A stretch of DNA of 64,000 bases from Thermomonas sp. GTDB lineage: Bacteria; Pseudomonadota; Gammaproteobacteria; Xanthomonadales; Xanthomonadaceae. Position 1 is the stretch's first letter, and each line of letters opens with the position of its first letter. Under the pieces are notes generated by a model, which did not search any database, was not told the DNA's origin, and worked only from the letters and a program-made list of their open reading frames with translations. The stretch lies in the NCBI RefSeq assembly GCF_019104945.1, contig NZ_JAHRWW010000014.1, forward strand, positions 62,001 to 126,000. The letters run 5' to 3'. Positions 44,774 through 55,089 of this stretch are shown here, piece after piece. Both the position numbers and the translations under genes were made by a program.

Positions 44774-47578
44774 ATGAGCCAATCCACCACAGACACCATT
44801 CACACCATGATCAACCGCGCGCTCCAGCGTTTGCGTGCAGCAGGTTGTGAAATCGGCGATGAAGCCGCACTCGCGCAGTTGGTACAGGCAAGTGATTTTG
44901 CTGTTGATGTGCTGAGTCGGCAGCCAGAACTGTTAGCACACCTTCAGCAAAATGCGGCATCAGCGTTGCCGCTGCCGGAGTTGACGCAAGAGAACCGTGG
45001 CGACTGGCCGCGCTTACTGCGCCGCTATCGGCTGGCAGAATCCACCCGCCTCGTGTGGCGTGACGTGGTGGATGCTGCGCCGGTGGAAGAGATTTTGGCG
45101 GGCAGTACCCAGTTGGCGGAAGTGTGCCTGCACCTGGCGCTCACTGCGTTGGAAGGTGAGTTCGAGCAGCGCTTTGGCGTGGTGCGTGACGCGCAGGGGC
45201 AAGCACAGCGTTTGGTGGTGTTTGGTCTTGGCAAACTGGGTGGATGCGAGCTGAACTTCAGCTCTGATATTGATCTGGTCTATGCCTACGAGAACGAAGG
45301 CGAATCGGACGGCGCACGCTGCCTGCATGCACAGGACTATTTCGCGCGGCTGGGCCAGCAGTTGGCCAAACTCTTGGATGAAGTCAACGCCGATGGGTTT
45401 TGTCATCGCGTGGACCTGCGCCTGCGCCCGTTCGGCAACGCGGGACGCATCGCGCTTTCATTTGCGGCGATGGAGCTTTATTTTCAGCGTGAAGGCCGCG
45501 ATTGGGAGCGCTATGCGTGGCAGAAAGCGCGCCCGGTAGCGGGTGATTTAGAGGCAGGGCAGCGTCTGCTTACGCTGTTGCAGCCGTTTGTATATCGCCG
45601 CTATTTAGATTACGGCGCGCTCGATGGGCTGCGTGCAATGAAGGCGATGATCGCCGCCGAGGTCGCGCGCAAAGATATGACGGACGACATCAAGCGCGGG
45701 CCGGGCGGCATTCGCGAAATCGAGTTTTTGGCGCAAGCCTTGCAGCTGATTCGCGCAGGGCGAGAACCGGAATTGCGCTGTCGGCATTTGCTAACGGCGT
45801 TGCAGCGATTGGCACAGGTTGGGCATTTGCAGAAAGAGGCCGAACAAGCATTGGCTGCGGCGTACCGATTTTTGCGCAGGTTAGAAAACCGCTTGCAGAT
45901 GCTAGGTGATGCGCAGACCTATGCGCTGCCGGAAGAGGCGCTCAGTCGCGCCCGAATCGCGGCAGGGCTGGGGTATGCCGATTGGGGGGCGCTGTTGCAG
46001 GTGTTGGAGAAACAGCGCACACGGGTTGCGGAGGAGTTTGACGCACTGCTGGCGCCGCGGCGGCGGGTGCAGGCGGCCAGTGATGACTTGCGTGGCTACT
46101 GGCTAGCACTGCCTGAGTATGCCAGTGTTGAAACGCTGGAGTCGGTAGGGTTTGTGTCTGCAGCAGAACTACACGCACAGCTACGTGATTTTGTGCGCTC
46201 CCCAGGCGTGCGTGACCTGTCGGATGCGACGCGTGCGCGCCTAGATCGTGTATTGCCCGCGTTGTTGCAGCTTGCGGCTGCATCTGATCAACCGGACCTT
46301 GTGCTGCGGCGCGTGTTGCCACTGTTACACAATATTTTGCGGCGCACGAGCTATCTCGCCCTGTTGGATGAGCAGCCGGCCGCGCTGCAACGTCTTGCGA
46401 ATACACTCGCGCGCAGTGCGCTGCTGGGGGAACGCCTTGCGGCCTATCCACTCTTGCTTGATGAGCTGCTTGATGTGCGCGTGGGTGGCGATATTCCTGA
46501 CCGAAAGGGAATGCATACGCAATGCTTGGCGGCGCTGCGCGAAGACGATGTTGAGGCCTCACTTGATGCATTAAATGAGGTGCGCCAGGCATTGAGTTTT
46601 CGCTTCGCACTGGCCCTGCTGGATGGGCGGATGGATGCAGGCGCCTGCGCACAGCACTTAGCGCAACTGGCCGATGCGGTGGTGGCCTGTGTATTGAAGC
46701 TGGCCGAAGCGGAACTGCACTCGGCACATGGCGTGATACCGCAAGGGCGTTTTGCCGTACTTGGTTATGGCACTTTGGGCGGCGAAGAGCTGGGTTTCGG
46801 TTCGGATTTGGATCTGGTGTTTTTATTCGACGCACCAGCAGAGGCGGTGTCCGATGGCGCTCGCCCGCTGGATGCAACCCGCTGGTATGCCCGACTGGGG
46901 CAGAAAATTGTGGCGCTACTCGGCGCGCGCACCAGTGCGGGGCGGTTATTTGATGTTGATGTTCGGCTGCGCCCGGATGGGGCGAAGGGCCTATTGGTTT
47001 CAAGTCTTGCAAGCTATAGCGATTACCAGCGCAACCGGGCGTGGACGTGGGAGCACCAGGCGCTTATCCGGGCACGTGTCATTGCAGGTGACACCGCGTT
47101 GCAGGAGCGCTTTGAAGATGTGCGTGAAGAGGTAATTGCAATGCAGCGCGATGCGGTCAAGCTTGCAGAGGATGTGCAGCTGATGCGTACAAAGATGCGT
47201 GCCGAGCTCGATCGCAGCGACGCCCTGCAATTGGATTTGAAGCAGGGTGAAGGCGGTTTGGTGGACCTTGAATTTTTCCTGCAATATCTTGTGCTGCGTA
47301 ATGCCTATACGTATCCAATACTGGCGCTTCCACGTGCGACAGTCGATATCTTGCAAGCTGCATACGCGGCGCAACTACTACCCCTCGATACATTTAATGC
47401 GCTGAATGAAGCGCATGCTGCATTGTTGGATACGGGGTTGCGCTGCACGCTGGATCGGCGGCCACGGCGTGCTGAATTGAATGAAGCGCTTGATGCAGCG
47501 CGGTGCAGTATTCGAAACGCAATTTATGCGCAGGGTTTGAATTTTGCGGATGCAGCAGCGCTTGCGCTATCGCGCTAA
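44774..47578 (+). CDS. glnE: Glutamine synthetase adenylyltransferase/deadenylase
   Basis: Bifunctional regulator of glutamine synthetase, 934 residues as usual. The N-terminal adenylyl-removing domain has [20 protein letters not shown], the C-terminal adenylylating domain has [20 protein letters not shown], and a helical regulatory part lies between. Each domain keeps its two metal-binding aspartates. It reads PII protein status to tune nitrogen assimilation. ATG 44774 is supported by the length match. Confidence 0.97.
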   Translation: MSQSTTDTIHTMINRALQRLRAAGCEIGDEAALAQLVQASDFAVDVLSRQPELLAHLQQNAASALPLPELTQENRGDWPRLLRRYRLAESTRLVWRDVVDAAPVEEILAGSTQLAEVCLHLALTALEGEFEQRFGVVRDAQGQAQRLVVFGLGKLGGCELNFSSDIDLVYAYENEGESDGARCLHAQDYFARLGQQLAKLLDEVNADGFCHRVDLRLRPFGNAGRIALSFAAMELYFQREGRDWERYAWQKARPVAGDLEAGQRLLTLLQPFVYRRYLDYGALDGLRAMKAMIAAEVARKDMTDDIKRGPGGIREIEFLAQALQLIRAGREPELRCRHLLTALQRLAQVGHLQKEAEQALAAAYRFLRRLENRLQMLGDAQTYALPEEALSRARIAAGLGYADWGALLQVLEKQRTRVAEEFDALLAPRRRVQAASDDLRGYWLALPEYASVETLESVGFVSAAELHAQLRDFVRSPGVRDLSDATRARLDRVLPALLQLAAASDQPDLVLRRVLPLLHNILRRTSYLALLDEQPAALQRLANTLARSALLGERLAAYPLLLDELLDVRVGGDIPDRKGMHTQCLAALREDDVEASLDALNEVRQALSFRFALALLDGRMDAGACAQHLAQLADAVVACVLKLAEAELHSAHGVIPQGRFAVLGYGTLGGEELGFGSDLDLVFLFDAPAEAVSDGARPLDATRWYARLGQKIVALLGARTSAGRLFDVDVRLRPDGAKGLLVSSLASYSDYQRNRAWTWEHQALIRARVIAGDTALQERFEDVREEVIAMQRDAVKLAEDVQLMRTKMRAELDRSDALQLDLKQGEGGLVDLEFFLQYLVLRNAYTYPILALPRATVDILQAAYAAQLLPLDTFNALNEAHAALLDTGLRCTLDRRPRRAELNEALDAARCSIRNAIYAQGLNFADAAALALSR

Positions 47579-47623
47579 TGCAGCCACATTGCACATAGGT
47601 CATAACGACGAAGCGAGATTTTC

Positions 47624-49288
47624 ATGAAGCCTACATTGCTTGCGATCGGTGTTGTTTTGGGGGGTGCTGTGCAGGCTGCAACGCCCGTTACGTCGGCAAA
47701 AATCGATCCCAATGCCCTTGTGGAGCATGTGCGGGTGCTGGCGTCCGATGCATTTGAAGGGCGCGCTCCGGCTACGCCGGGTGAGCAAAAAACGGTGGAT
47801 TATCTCATCGCCCAATTTCAGAAAGACGGCCTGCAGCCGGGTGGCGAGCATGGTAGCTGGGTGCAGAACGTGCCGCTTCAGCGCGTGCAAGTAGAAGGTA
47901 AGGCCACGGCGACATTGCAGCTTGGCGAGCAGCGATCCACCTTGGTTAATGGCGAAGATGTGACTTTGCAAAGTTTGCAGCCGTTGAATGAGGTCAATAT
48001 CGATGCCGCTCCGCTGGTGTTTGTAGGCTATGGCATCCGTGCCCCAGAGCGGAAGTGGGACGACTATAAAGGTGTGGATCTGCGCGGAAAAATCATGGTG
48101 GTATTGGTCAATGACCCTGATTTTGAAAGTGATGCGCCGGGGGCATTTGATGGTCGCGCGCTGACTTATTACGGGCGCTGGACGTATAAGTTTGAAGAAG
48201 CGGCGCGGCAGGGGGCTGCGGGGGTGTTGATCGTGCATGAAACGGCGCCAGCGGCCTACCCTTGGGCAACGGTGCGCGCCTCCGGTACGTCGCCAGTGTT
48301 TGATATTGAGCGTAGCCCGCAAGATGCAATGGCCGCGCATACACCGCTACGTGGTTGGATTCAGCGGGAGTGGGCGCAGCGTTTGTTTGCGCATGCGGGC
48401 TTGGATTTTGATGCGGAAAAACGCAAAGCTATGCGCGCGGATTTCAAGCCTGTGGAACTGGGTGATGCGCGCTTATCGACGCGGTTCAAGCTCAAGCACG
48501 AGCAGGTTGTCACACGCAATGTGGCGGCCAAGCTGGACGGCGCGAAGTATCCCGATGAAACGGTGATCTTTTCCGCACATTGGGATGCATTTGGGCTGAA
48601 TCCGGGCGTGGCTGGGAGCGATGGCGTACGCCATGGTGCGATTGATAACGCCACGGGTGTTGCCTCAGTTTTGGAGCTGGCGCGTGTATTCGCAGCGGGG
48701 CCAAGGCCGCAGCGCACGCTGTACTTTCTTGCGCTTACTGCCGAGGAAAAGGGGTTGTTGGGAGCGAGTTACTACGCCGAGCACCCGCTGGTGCCATTGG
48801 CAAAAACAGTTGCTGATCTGAATATCGAAATGTTTAGCCCCGACGGCGAAACCAAAGATATTGCGACTTGGGGCAATGGCCGGGTGTCGCTGGAAAAAGA
48901 TATTGACCGCATCGCACAGGCGCGTGGCCGCTATCGCTCGCTCGATCCTAATTTAGAAGCCGGGTTTTTCTATCGTGCCGATCATTTTGCGTTTGCACGC
49001 AAAGGTGTACCGGCGATTACGTTTGGCGCAGGCTTAGACAAGCGCGACGGTGGCGTGGCCGCGGGGCGCGCGTTGCGCGATACCTATTTCGCCAATTGCT
49101 ACCATCAAGCGTGTGATGCATGGACTGCGCAGTGGGATGGGCGCGGTCTGGCGGCGGATACGCAACTGGTCTATGACCTTGGCGCAGAACTCGCTAATAG
49201 CCGTGTTTGGCCACAGTGGCAGGCTGGGTCAGAGTTTGCGCCAGTGCGCCTAGCGACGGAGACTCAGCGCAGTAACCTTGCTGATTAA
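47624..49288 (+). CDS. Secreted M28 family zinc peptidase with PA domain
   Basis: 554-residue exported aminopeptidase. The signal peptide is MKPTLLAIGVVLGGAVQAA. A protease-associated insert follows (about 110-250, FVGYGIRAPERKWDDYKGVD). In the catalytic M28 domain the zinc ligands lie in VIFSAHWDAFGLN, AIDNATGVASVLELA, LTAEEKGLLGASYY and the final YHQACD. A periplasmic or secreted role in peptide use is likely. Its end overlaps the convergent ELM1-family gene by four bases. Confidence 0.92.
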   Translation: MKPTLLAIGVVLGGAVQAATPVTSAKIDPNALVEHVRVLASDAFEGRAPATPGEQKTVDYLIAQFQKDGLQPGGEHGSWVQNVPLQRVQVEGKATATLQLGEQRSTLVNGEDVTLQSLQPLNEVNIDAAPLVFVGYGIRAPERKWDDYKGVDLRGKIMVVLVNDPDFESDAPGAFDGRALTYYGRWTYKFEEAARQGAAGVLIVHETAPAAYPWATVRASGTSPVFDIERSPQDAMAAHTPLRGWIQREWAQRLFAHAGLDFDAEKRKAMRADFKPVELGDARLSTRFKLKHEQVVTRNVAAKLDGAKYPDETVIFSAHWDAFGLNPGVAGSDGVRHGAIDNATGVASVLELARVFAAGPRPQRTLYFLALTAEEKGLLGASYYAEHPLVPLAKTVADLNIEMFSPDGETKDIATWGNGRVSLEKDIDRIAQARGRYRSLDPNLEAGFFYRADHFAFARKGVPAITFGAGLDKRDGGVAAGRALRDTYFANCYHQACDAWTAQWDGRGLAADTQLVYDLGAELANSRVWPQWQAGSEFAPVRLATETQRSNLAD

Positions 49289-50229
49289 GGTAGCTGTAGG
49301 CGTGTGCGGAGTAGTTCCGCGACGCGCATAGTTTCACGCAAGGGCGGCGCACTGAATGGCGCGAGTGTGTCGTCGAGTGGATGAATGCGGCCACGTTCAA
49401 GCAGGGTGTCGATAAACGTGCGCGGCCTGCCGTGCACGCTATCGGCCGACCACACGAATACAGGGGCGTGGGTCGCTGCGGCTTCGCTCAGCATATTCAC
49501 TGAATCTGGCGTGCAGATCAGGCGGTCGGCGCTGGCGAGTAGGCCCGCATAGGGATTGGCACCATCGCTGCTATCGCACCAGCGTAGGCCGGGAAGCTCG
49601 GTGGGGAGCGCAGTGATGGCCTGCCGCCACGCGGGTGGCGTGCGCCGAGAAGCGATCGCGCTGAAGCTGCCACCTTCTGCTTTGGCGTGCGCGCTGAGTT
49701 GTGCAAGTAATGCGGCAAAGGCCGCATCTTCAAGCGGCGCGTGGCGGCTTGGGCCACCCACCAGCAGCACGGTATGCGGGGTGGGTAATAGTGCAAGTTC
49801 GGGAAACCCGGCAATGGCGCGCAGCAGAAAATCATCGTCCACCGGATGCAGGCTGCCGAGTGTGGTGATGACATTACTGCCGCGCAGAGCATCATGTTCG
49901 GGAACAACCACAGCGTCCCAGTGTCGCGCGTCGATTCTAGGGTCTAAAACTTGCACGGCCAGACTGCCGCGCTGCCGCAGTAGCCGGGTGGCCAGCGCCG
50001 CCTGCCGTCCACAGCCGATGACAAGCGGCGGGGGCAGGCGCAGATAGGCGGTAAATGCGCTGCCAAACGCGCGCGTGGCTCCTGGCAGTAACAGAGGCGC
50101 AAATCTGCGCCATGGTGATTGCGGCTCAAGCGTCCACTCTTTGGCCCCCGGGTCGAGCGCCTGTGCTAAGGCCAGTGCTTGGCGTGCGTTACCCGCGCGT
50201 CCATCGTGCAAGGCAAGGCTGGCCGTCAT
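49285..50229 (-). CDS. ELM1/DUF1022 family protein, GT-B-like fold
   Basis: 314 residues from ATG 50229, preceded by AAAGGTGG. Conserved features are LHDGRAGNARQALALAQAL, the LLVGGPSRHAPL segment and SADRLICTPDSVNMLSEAAA, which resembles the nucleotide-sugar site of GT-B glycosyltransferases. The family is named for a plant mitochondrial fission protein, but in bacteria it is found near LPS genes, as here. The activity is not known. Confidence 0.85.
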   Translation of the reverse strand: MTASLALHDGRAGNARQALALAQALDPGAKEWTLEPQSPWRRFAPLLLPGATRAFGSAFTAYLRLPPPLVIGCGRQAALATRLLRQRGSLAVQVLDPRIDARHWDAVVVPEHDALRGSNVITTLGSLHPVDDDFLLRAIAGFPELALLPTPHTVLLVGGPSRHAPLEDAAFAALLAQLSAHAKAEGGSFSAIASRRTPPAWRQAITALPTELPGLRWCDSSDGANPYAGLLASADRLICTPDSVNMLSEAAATHAPVFVWSADSVHGRPRTFIDTLLERGRIHPLDDTLAPFSAPPLRETMRVAELLRTRLQLP

Positions 50230-50344
50230 GGGACGCGCCACCTTTGTTCCATAATTTGAGCCAATTCGTTCCGAAGATGGCGCATACAAGACACTCGCGG
50301 AACACTACACTACCCATCTTCGCACGAGAACGAGACCAGAAACC

Positions 50345-50935
50345 ATGCAGTCACCGCTTAATGACGCAGCTTTAGATCAGTTGTTCCGCACAGCGCGCAC
50401 CTATAACGCGTTTAGCGGTGAAATATCGGACGAGACCTTGCGCAAGTTGTATGACCTGATGAAGTTTGGCCCTACTGAGGCCAATACCTGCCCCGCGCGT
50501 GTGGTGTTTGTGAAGTCGGAAGCGGGCAAGGCAAAGCTTGGCCCGGCGCTGGCGGAAGGCAATTACGCAAAAACAATGGCGGCGCCGGTGGTGGCGATTG
50601 TCGGTTACGACCTGCGCTTTTTCGATAAGCTGCCGGTGCTGTTCCCGCATGCCGACGCCAAGGCGTGGTTTGAACACCGTGAGCAAGACAATTTGGCGTG
50701 GGTGGCTATGCGCAGCAGCGCGCTGCAAACGGCGTATCTGATCACCGCCGCGCGTTCGTTGGGGCTCGACTGCGGCCCAATGAGTGGGTTTGATAATGCG
50801 AAGGTCGATGCTGCATTCTTTGCTGGTACATCCATCCGTTCGAATATTCTGGTCAACCTTGGGCACGGCGACCCGGCGAGTATTTATCCGCGTTCGCCAA
50901 GATTGGGGTTTGATGAAGCTTGCCGTATTGAGTAA
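50345..50935 (+). CDS. Malonic semialdehyde reductase RutE-like nitroreductase
   Basis: 196-residue FMN-dependent reductase of the nitroreductase fold (HadB/RutE branch). [34 protein letters not shown] and [20 protein letters not shown] are family features. No other rut genes are nearby, so the substrate may be another aldehyde or nitro compound. Followed by YceI, pirin and zf-CHCC genes in the same direction. Confidence 0.88.
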   Translation: MQSPLNDAALDQLFRTARTYNAFSGEISDETLRKLYDLMKFGPTEANTCPARVVFVKSEAGKAKLGPALAEGNYAKTMAAPVVAIVGYDLRFFDKLPVLFPHADAKAWFEHREQDNLAWVAMRSSALQTAYLITAARSLGLDCGPMSGFDNAKVDAAFFAGTSIRSNILVNLGHGDPASIYPRSPRLGFDEACRIE

Positions 50936-50977
50936 GCCATAAGGTTTTATCTTTTCTTTCAAATTATTTAAGGAATC

Positions 50978-51688
50978 ATGTCCATGAAGAAGCTCTCTGT
51001 TCTCCTGCTTCCACTTGCCATCGCCGCTGCCGTTGCGGCGTGTAGTAAGCCTGCTGAACCGGCTGCAGCCGCACCTGCCGCGGCCCCGGCGCTTGAGACA
51101 CAAGCGGCCGCACCTGTGGAAGCCGCGGTAGCAGAAGTGAAGCCGGTGTCTGGTGCGTATCAGCTCGACCCAGACCACAGCGGTGTGTTGGCGCAGTGGA
51201 CGCACTTTGGTTTTTCCAAGCCGTTGGCGCATTTCCGTATTAGCGAAGCCACGCTGACCTACGACGCCGCAGATGTCAGTAAGTCCAGTGTTGAAGTGAC
51301 CCTGCCGATCGCATCGATCGACACCTTCGTGCCTGCACTGGATGAGCATTTGCAGAAGGCCGATTTCTTTGACGTGGCGAAGTTCCCCAATGCCACCTTC
51401 AAGAGCACCAGCGTGCAGGCAGCGGGCACCAACAAGCTCACCGTGGTGGGTGATTTGACCATCAAAGATCAGACCCATCCGGTGACCTTGGATGTGACGC
51501 TCAACGGCGCGGGTAAGCATGCGATGACCGGCCAAACGGCGATGGGCTTCTCGGCTACTGGGCAGATCAAGCGCAGCGATTTTGGCGTGGGTGCATTCGC
51601 GCCAAACGTGAGTGATGAAGTGGCGCTGCAGATCACCGGCGAAGGTGCGCTGGCTGAAGCGCCAGCTGAGAGCGCAAGCAAGGAGTAA
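50978..51688 (+). CDS. YceI family lipoprotein
   Basis: 236 residues. A lipoprotein signal (LAIAAAVAACSK, Cys at about 22) is followed by a 40-residue Ala/Pro-rich linker and a lipocalin-like YceI domain (YQLDPDHSGVLAQWTHFGFS, GDLTIKDQTHPVTLDVTLNG, KRSDFGVG). YceI proteins bind isoprenoid or other amphiphilic ligands in the periplasm. The Shine-Dalgarno of the next gene lies in its last codons. Confidence 0.92.
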   Translation: MSMKKLSVLLLPLAIAAAVAACSKPAEPAAAAPAAAPALETQAAAPVEAAVAEVKPVSGAYQLDPDHSGVLAQWTHFGFSKPLAHFRISEATLTYDAADVSKSSVEVTLPIASIDTFVPALDEHLQKADFFDVAKFPNATFKSTSVQAAGTNKLTVVGDLTIKDQTHPVTLDVTLNGAGKHAMTGQTAMGFSATGQIKRSDFGVGAFAPNVSDEVALQITGEGALAEAPAESASKE

Positions 51689-51692
51689 TGTC

Positions 51693-52397
51693 ATGATCGT
51701 AGAACGTCCGGCAGCCGAGCGCGGCGATGTCGCGCTGGATTGGCTGCATAGCCATCACACGTTTTCGTTTGGTCATTATTACGACCCAGCGTGGATGGGG
51801 TTTGGCGTTCTGCGCGTGATTAACGACGATACCGTCGCTCCCGGCGGCGGTTTCGCGCCCCACCGCCACGCCAATATGGAAATTATTAGCGTGGTGCTGG
51901 AGGGGACGTTGGCGCATCAAGACAGCACAGGCAATGCGGGCGTGATCCGCGCCGGTGACGTGCAATGGATGAGCGCCGGGCACGGTATTGAGCACAGCGA
52001 ATACAACGGCTCCAATACCGAGCCGGTGCACTTTCTGCAAATTTGGATCCAGCCGGACCGCCTGAACTACGCGCCTGCGTATGACCAAAAGCATTTTTCT
52101 CCTGATGCGCGGCGCGGGCGTTGGGCCGTATTGGCTTCGCCAGAGGGCGAAGGCGGTTCTATCGCCATTCGCCAGCAGGTCAAATTAAGCGCAGCGCGGC
52201 TTGTGGAAGGGGCGTCGGTGCAGGTGGCGCTTGATCCAACGCGGCGTTATTGGCTGCATGTGGCCACCGGCGCTGTGCAATACGCGGGGCGTGTGCTGCA
52301 CGCGGGCGATGCGCTGGGGTTTGTGGAAGAAACCGGCGTGCTTACCTTGCAGGGCGTGGCAGAGGGCGATGTTCTTCTGTTTGATCTGCCAGCTTGA
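51693..52397 (+). CDS. Pirin family protein (YhhW-like)
   Basis: 234-residue bicupin. Metal ligands are in FAPHRHANMEII (two His) and GHGIEHSEYN (His and Glu). Relatives such as YhhW have quercetin dioxygenase activity; the physiological role is unclear. ATG 51693 has AGGAG in the yceI tail, so the two are coupled. An earlier in-frame start at 51612 lies inside yceI. Confidence 0.92.
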   Translation: MIVERPAAERGDVALDWLHSHHTFSFGHYYDPAWMGFGVLRVINDDTVAPGGGFAPHRHANMEIISVVLEGTLAHQDSTGNAGVIRAGDVQWMSAGHGIEHSEYNGSNTEPVHFLQIWIQPDRLNYAPAYDQKHFSPDARRGRWAVLASPEGEGGSIAIRQQVKLSAARLVEGASVQVALDPTRRYWLHVATGAVQYAGRVLHAGDALGFVEETGVLTLQGVAEGDVLLFDLPA

Positions 52398-52447
52398 TGC
52401 GCACACTGTTAAACTGGGGTCTTCTGCAACTGCGTTGATGTATTGCC

Positions 52448-52648
52448 ATGGCTGAGCCCGCAACCTCTAACCCTACGCCCGCCAAAGCGCAGCAGCGCTA
52501 TGAAATCCACCGTGCGGATCTGCCGCTGGGCTGTCCGCTGCCGTCGATGGCGCTGTGGAACCAGCACCCGCGCGTATTTCTGCCGATTGAAAAAGACGGC
52601 CGCTGCAAGTGCCCGTATTGCGGCACCCAGTACGTGTTGGTTGATTAA
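52448..52648 (+). CDS. zf-CHCC zinc-finger protein
   Basis: 66-residue protein of the NDUFS6-like zf-CHCC family. Zinc ligands are a Cys in LPLGCPLP, His in NQHPRVFLPI, and the two cysteines of CPYCGTQY. Often found near genes of envelope sugar metabolism; function not established. ATG 52448 follows a run of genes on the same strand, 22 bases before the glycosyltransferase. Confidence 0.88.
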   Translation: MAEPATSNPTPAKAQQRYEIHRADLPLGCPLPSMALWNQHPRVFLPIEKDGRCKCPYCGTQYVLVD

Positions 52649-52669
52649 CCCGCTGGCGGCGCGGCGGGC

Positions 52670-53773
52670 GTGCGCCGGAAGACCGTGATCCAATTGCTGC
52701 CTGCTCTGGAGGCCGGTGGCGTTGAGCGCTCTACCTTAGAAATCGCTGCGGCCTTGGTGGCGCGCGGCGATCGCGCCATTGTGGTATCTGCCGGGGGGCG
52801 CTTGCTGCCCGCGCTGCAGGCGCTGGGGGCCGAACACGTTACGCTGGAGATCGGGCGTAAATCGCCGCTGGTGCTGCGTCATCTTGGCGCGCTGCGTAAG
52901 CTCCTCGCGCAGGCCGATATCGTGCACGCGCGTTCGCGCCTGCCCGCGTGGATGGCATGGCTGGCGCTACGCGGTCTGCGCGGTGCGCGCCCGCATTTCG
53001 TGACCACCGCGCATGGGCTGAATTCGGTATCGCGCTATAGCGCCATCATGACGCGCGGTGAGCGGGTGATCTGCGTTTCAAATACCGTGAAGGCGTATTG
53101 GCTGCAGCACTATCCAAATGCTGATCCGGCGCGCTTCACGGTGATCCCGCGTGGAATCGACCCCGCCTTATTTCCGCACGCGCTGCATCCCGATACAGAA
53201 GCGCGTGCGCGGCTGGCGCAGCAGTACTCACAACTGGGTGGGCAGGGGCCGCTACTACTGCTGCCGGGGCGCGGCACGCGTCTGAAAGGCCATGCCGATG
53301 CGATTACGCTGCTGGAGGGATTGCGCGAACGCGGCATCGATGCGCGCCTATGGATGCTCGGGGCGCGGCAGCGCGGGCGCGAGGCGTATCTGCAAGAGCT
53401 GCAGCAGCAGCTTCAAGGCAAAGGGCTGCAAGACTATGCGCTGCTCGCCGAACCGACCTCGACCATGCCGCAGGCCTATGCCGCAAGCGATCTGGTGCTG
53501 CAGCTGTCGCGGAAACCGGAGGCGTTTGGGCGCACGGTGATCGAAGCGCTCTCGGTGGGGCGGCCGGTGCTCGGCTGGGCGCATGGTGGCGTGGGTGAAC
53601 TGCTCGCGGAGTTGCTGCCAAAGGGTGCCATTCCAGCGTTCGATCAGGAACAATTGGCCGCAGCTGCGCAGGCTTTGCTGGCTTCGCCACCTTCACTTCC
53701 GCAGGCCCAGCCCTATACCCTACGGGCGATGCAGGAAGCTACCTTAATGCTCTACGACACGCTGGAATCTTGA
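52670..53773 (+). CDS. Glycosyltransferase family 4 protein
   Basis: 367-residue GT-B enzyme. The N-terminal start VIQLLPALEAGGVERSTLEI is typical of LPS GT4 enzymes, with FTVIPRGIDPALFPHA in the linker and KPEAFGRTVIEALSVGRPVL carrying the EX7E donor-sugar motif. Starts at GTG 52670. Its stop shares a base with the next ATG (TGATG). Probably adds a core or O-antigen sugar in LPS. Confidence 0.9.
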   Translation: MRRKTVIQLLPALEAGGVERSTLEIAAALVARGDRAIVVSAGGRLLPALQALGAEHVTLEIGRKSPLVLRHLGALRKLLAQADIVHARSRLPAWMAWLALRGLRGARPHFVTTAHGLNSVSRYSAIMTRGERVICVSNTVKAYWLQHYPNADPARFTVIPRGIDPALFPHALHPDTEARARLAQQYSQLGGQGPLLLLPGRGTRLKGHADAITLLEGLRERGIDARLWMLGARQRGREAYLQELQQQLQGKGLQDYALLAEPTSTMPQAYAASDLVLQLSRKPEAFGRTVIEALSVGRPVLGWAHGGVGELLAELLPKGAIPAFDQEQLAAAAQALLASPPSLPQAQPYTLRAMQEATLMLYDTLES

Positions 53774-55089
53774 TGAGTGCACAACCGGCTATACCAACCC
53801 CTTCAGGCTGGCGCTGGGCCCCCGCATGGGTCTTGGCGTTTGTAGCTCTTTGGCCCGCGCGCGGCGTGGCCGAAGCGGTGCTGGTGGTGGGGGCGCTATT
53901 GGCCTTGGCGAAGCTGCTTGCAAGCCGGTTTCGCGGTGGTGGCGCGCTCTTGAGTGGGCATGCTTGGGCGCTCACCAGCACGCTCTTTTTTGCCTACTGG
54001 CTGCCGCAGCTGTTTTCAACGGTCGATACTGTCGATGCGGCACGTTCACTGCGAAAGGTGTTGGTGGGGCTGATCTATTTACCGTTTCTGTGGCTGGTAG
54101 CCAGTGCAGTGGCGACGCAGACGGGTAGGCGCAAGACCTTTGCTGGATTGGCCATCATCGTGCTGGTATGGACGCTTGACGCGTTATGCGAGGCGATATT
54201 CGGAACCAGTCCCATTTTTTGGCTGTTTGACCACGCCAAAATCGCGATCAACGGGCACAGCATGTGTACGGCCGACGAAGTTGCAGCGGCCGACCGCTTG
54301 GGTGGCGTGCTGGGGGCCTGTAATTTGAAGCTGGGGATCGTGCTGGCCAGCCTGTCACCGTTTGCTTTGGCGGCAGCGCGGCAGAAATGGGGCGCGCTTG
54401 GTTGGCTGATTACGGCGACACTCATCGGGCTGGTGGTGTTGCTGGCCGGTTCGCGCGCATCGTGGCTGACCTATGCCATCGTGCTGGTCTGGACAGGATG
54501 GAGCTGGTTGGGGTGGCGTAAGCTGGCGCTGCTGTTGGCTGGAGGCGTGCTGGCGCTGGGCATTGCAGGCGTTGCTTCACCGCAGGTAGGCGCGCGCCTG
54601 CAGCGCACAGCACTGGCGCTAACCGGGAGCGCGGCGGGTGTTGATGAAGCGCTTTCTGGGCGCAGCCAGATTTGGTCGGCGGCGCTGTGCATGGTGCGCG
54701 AACACCCCATCAACGGCGTTGGCGTGCGCGGGTTCCGTGACGCGTTTCCCGGCTGTGACCCAACGCCTGAGCAGGCACCTGCATGGGGTGAAGGCGCGGC
54801 CTATCACGCGCACCAAATCGTGCTGGAGGTGCTTAGTGAAACGGGCGGCATCGGTTTGCTCTTTTGGCTGCTTGGCGTGGCACTGGCTTGGCGCGCATGG
54901 CGCTATGCGGAGCCTGATGCGCGTGAGCGTGCACGCCCGGCTATGCTGGCACTCGCGGCCAGTGTGTTTCCACTAAATACCCATCTGGCCGCATATTCCA
55001 CCTTCTGGGGCAGCGTTCTGTTGCTGCTTATGGGCTTGTATGCCGGTAGCCTGTGCGCGCAGGAGCCTGCCGAGAAGGCTCAGCCGTAG
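53773..55089 (+). CDS. O-antigen ligase/polymerase family membrane protein
   Basis: 438 residues with about eleven hydrophobic segments and a large periplasmic loop near residues 300-350 (GVRGFRDAFPGCD, AYHAHQIVLEVLSETGG), the Wzy_C/WaaL signature region. It either ligates O-antigen to lipid A-core or polymerises it. ATG 53773 overlaps the glycosyltransferase stop. Its end overlaps the convergent acyltransferase by ten bases. Confidence 0.87.
   Translation: MSAQPAIPTPSGWRWAPAWVLAFVALWPARGVAEAVLVVGALLALAKLLASRFRGGGALLSGHAWALTSTLFFAYWLPQLFSTVDTVDAARSLRKVLVGLIYLPFLWLVASAVATQTGRRKTFAGLAIIVLVWTLDALCEAIFGTSPIFWLFDHAKIAINGHSMCTADEVAAADRLGGVLGACNLKLGIVLASLSPFALAAARQKWGALGWLITATLIGLVVLLAGSRASWLTYAIVLVWTGWSWLGWRKLALLLAGGVLALGIAGVASPQVGARLQRTALALTGSAAGVDEALSGRSQIWSAALCMVREHPINGVGVRGFRDAFPGCDPTPEQAPAWGEGAAYHAHQIVLEVLSETGGIGLLFWLLGVALAWRAWRYAEPDARERARPAMLALAASVFPLNTHLAAYSTFWGSVLLLLMGLYAGSLCAQEPAEKAQP

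Noticed and set aside
44623-44850. Short open frame running into the glnE start
   Set aside because: It crosses a strong terminator and overlaps glnE out of frame; no homology pattern or ribosome binding site.
45942-47012. 356-codon open frame on the - strand
   Set aside because: Opposite glnE, low-complexity His/Pro/Ala composition, no start signal.
50372-51694. 440-codon open frame on the - strand
   Set aside because: It lies fully opposite the RutE-like and YceI genes, which have clear family motifs. Its translation is Arg/His-rich with no recognisable domain, as expected from an antisense frame in GC-rich DNA.
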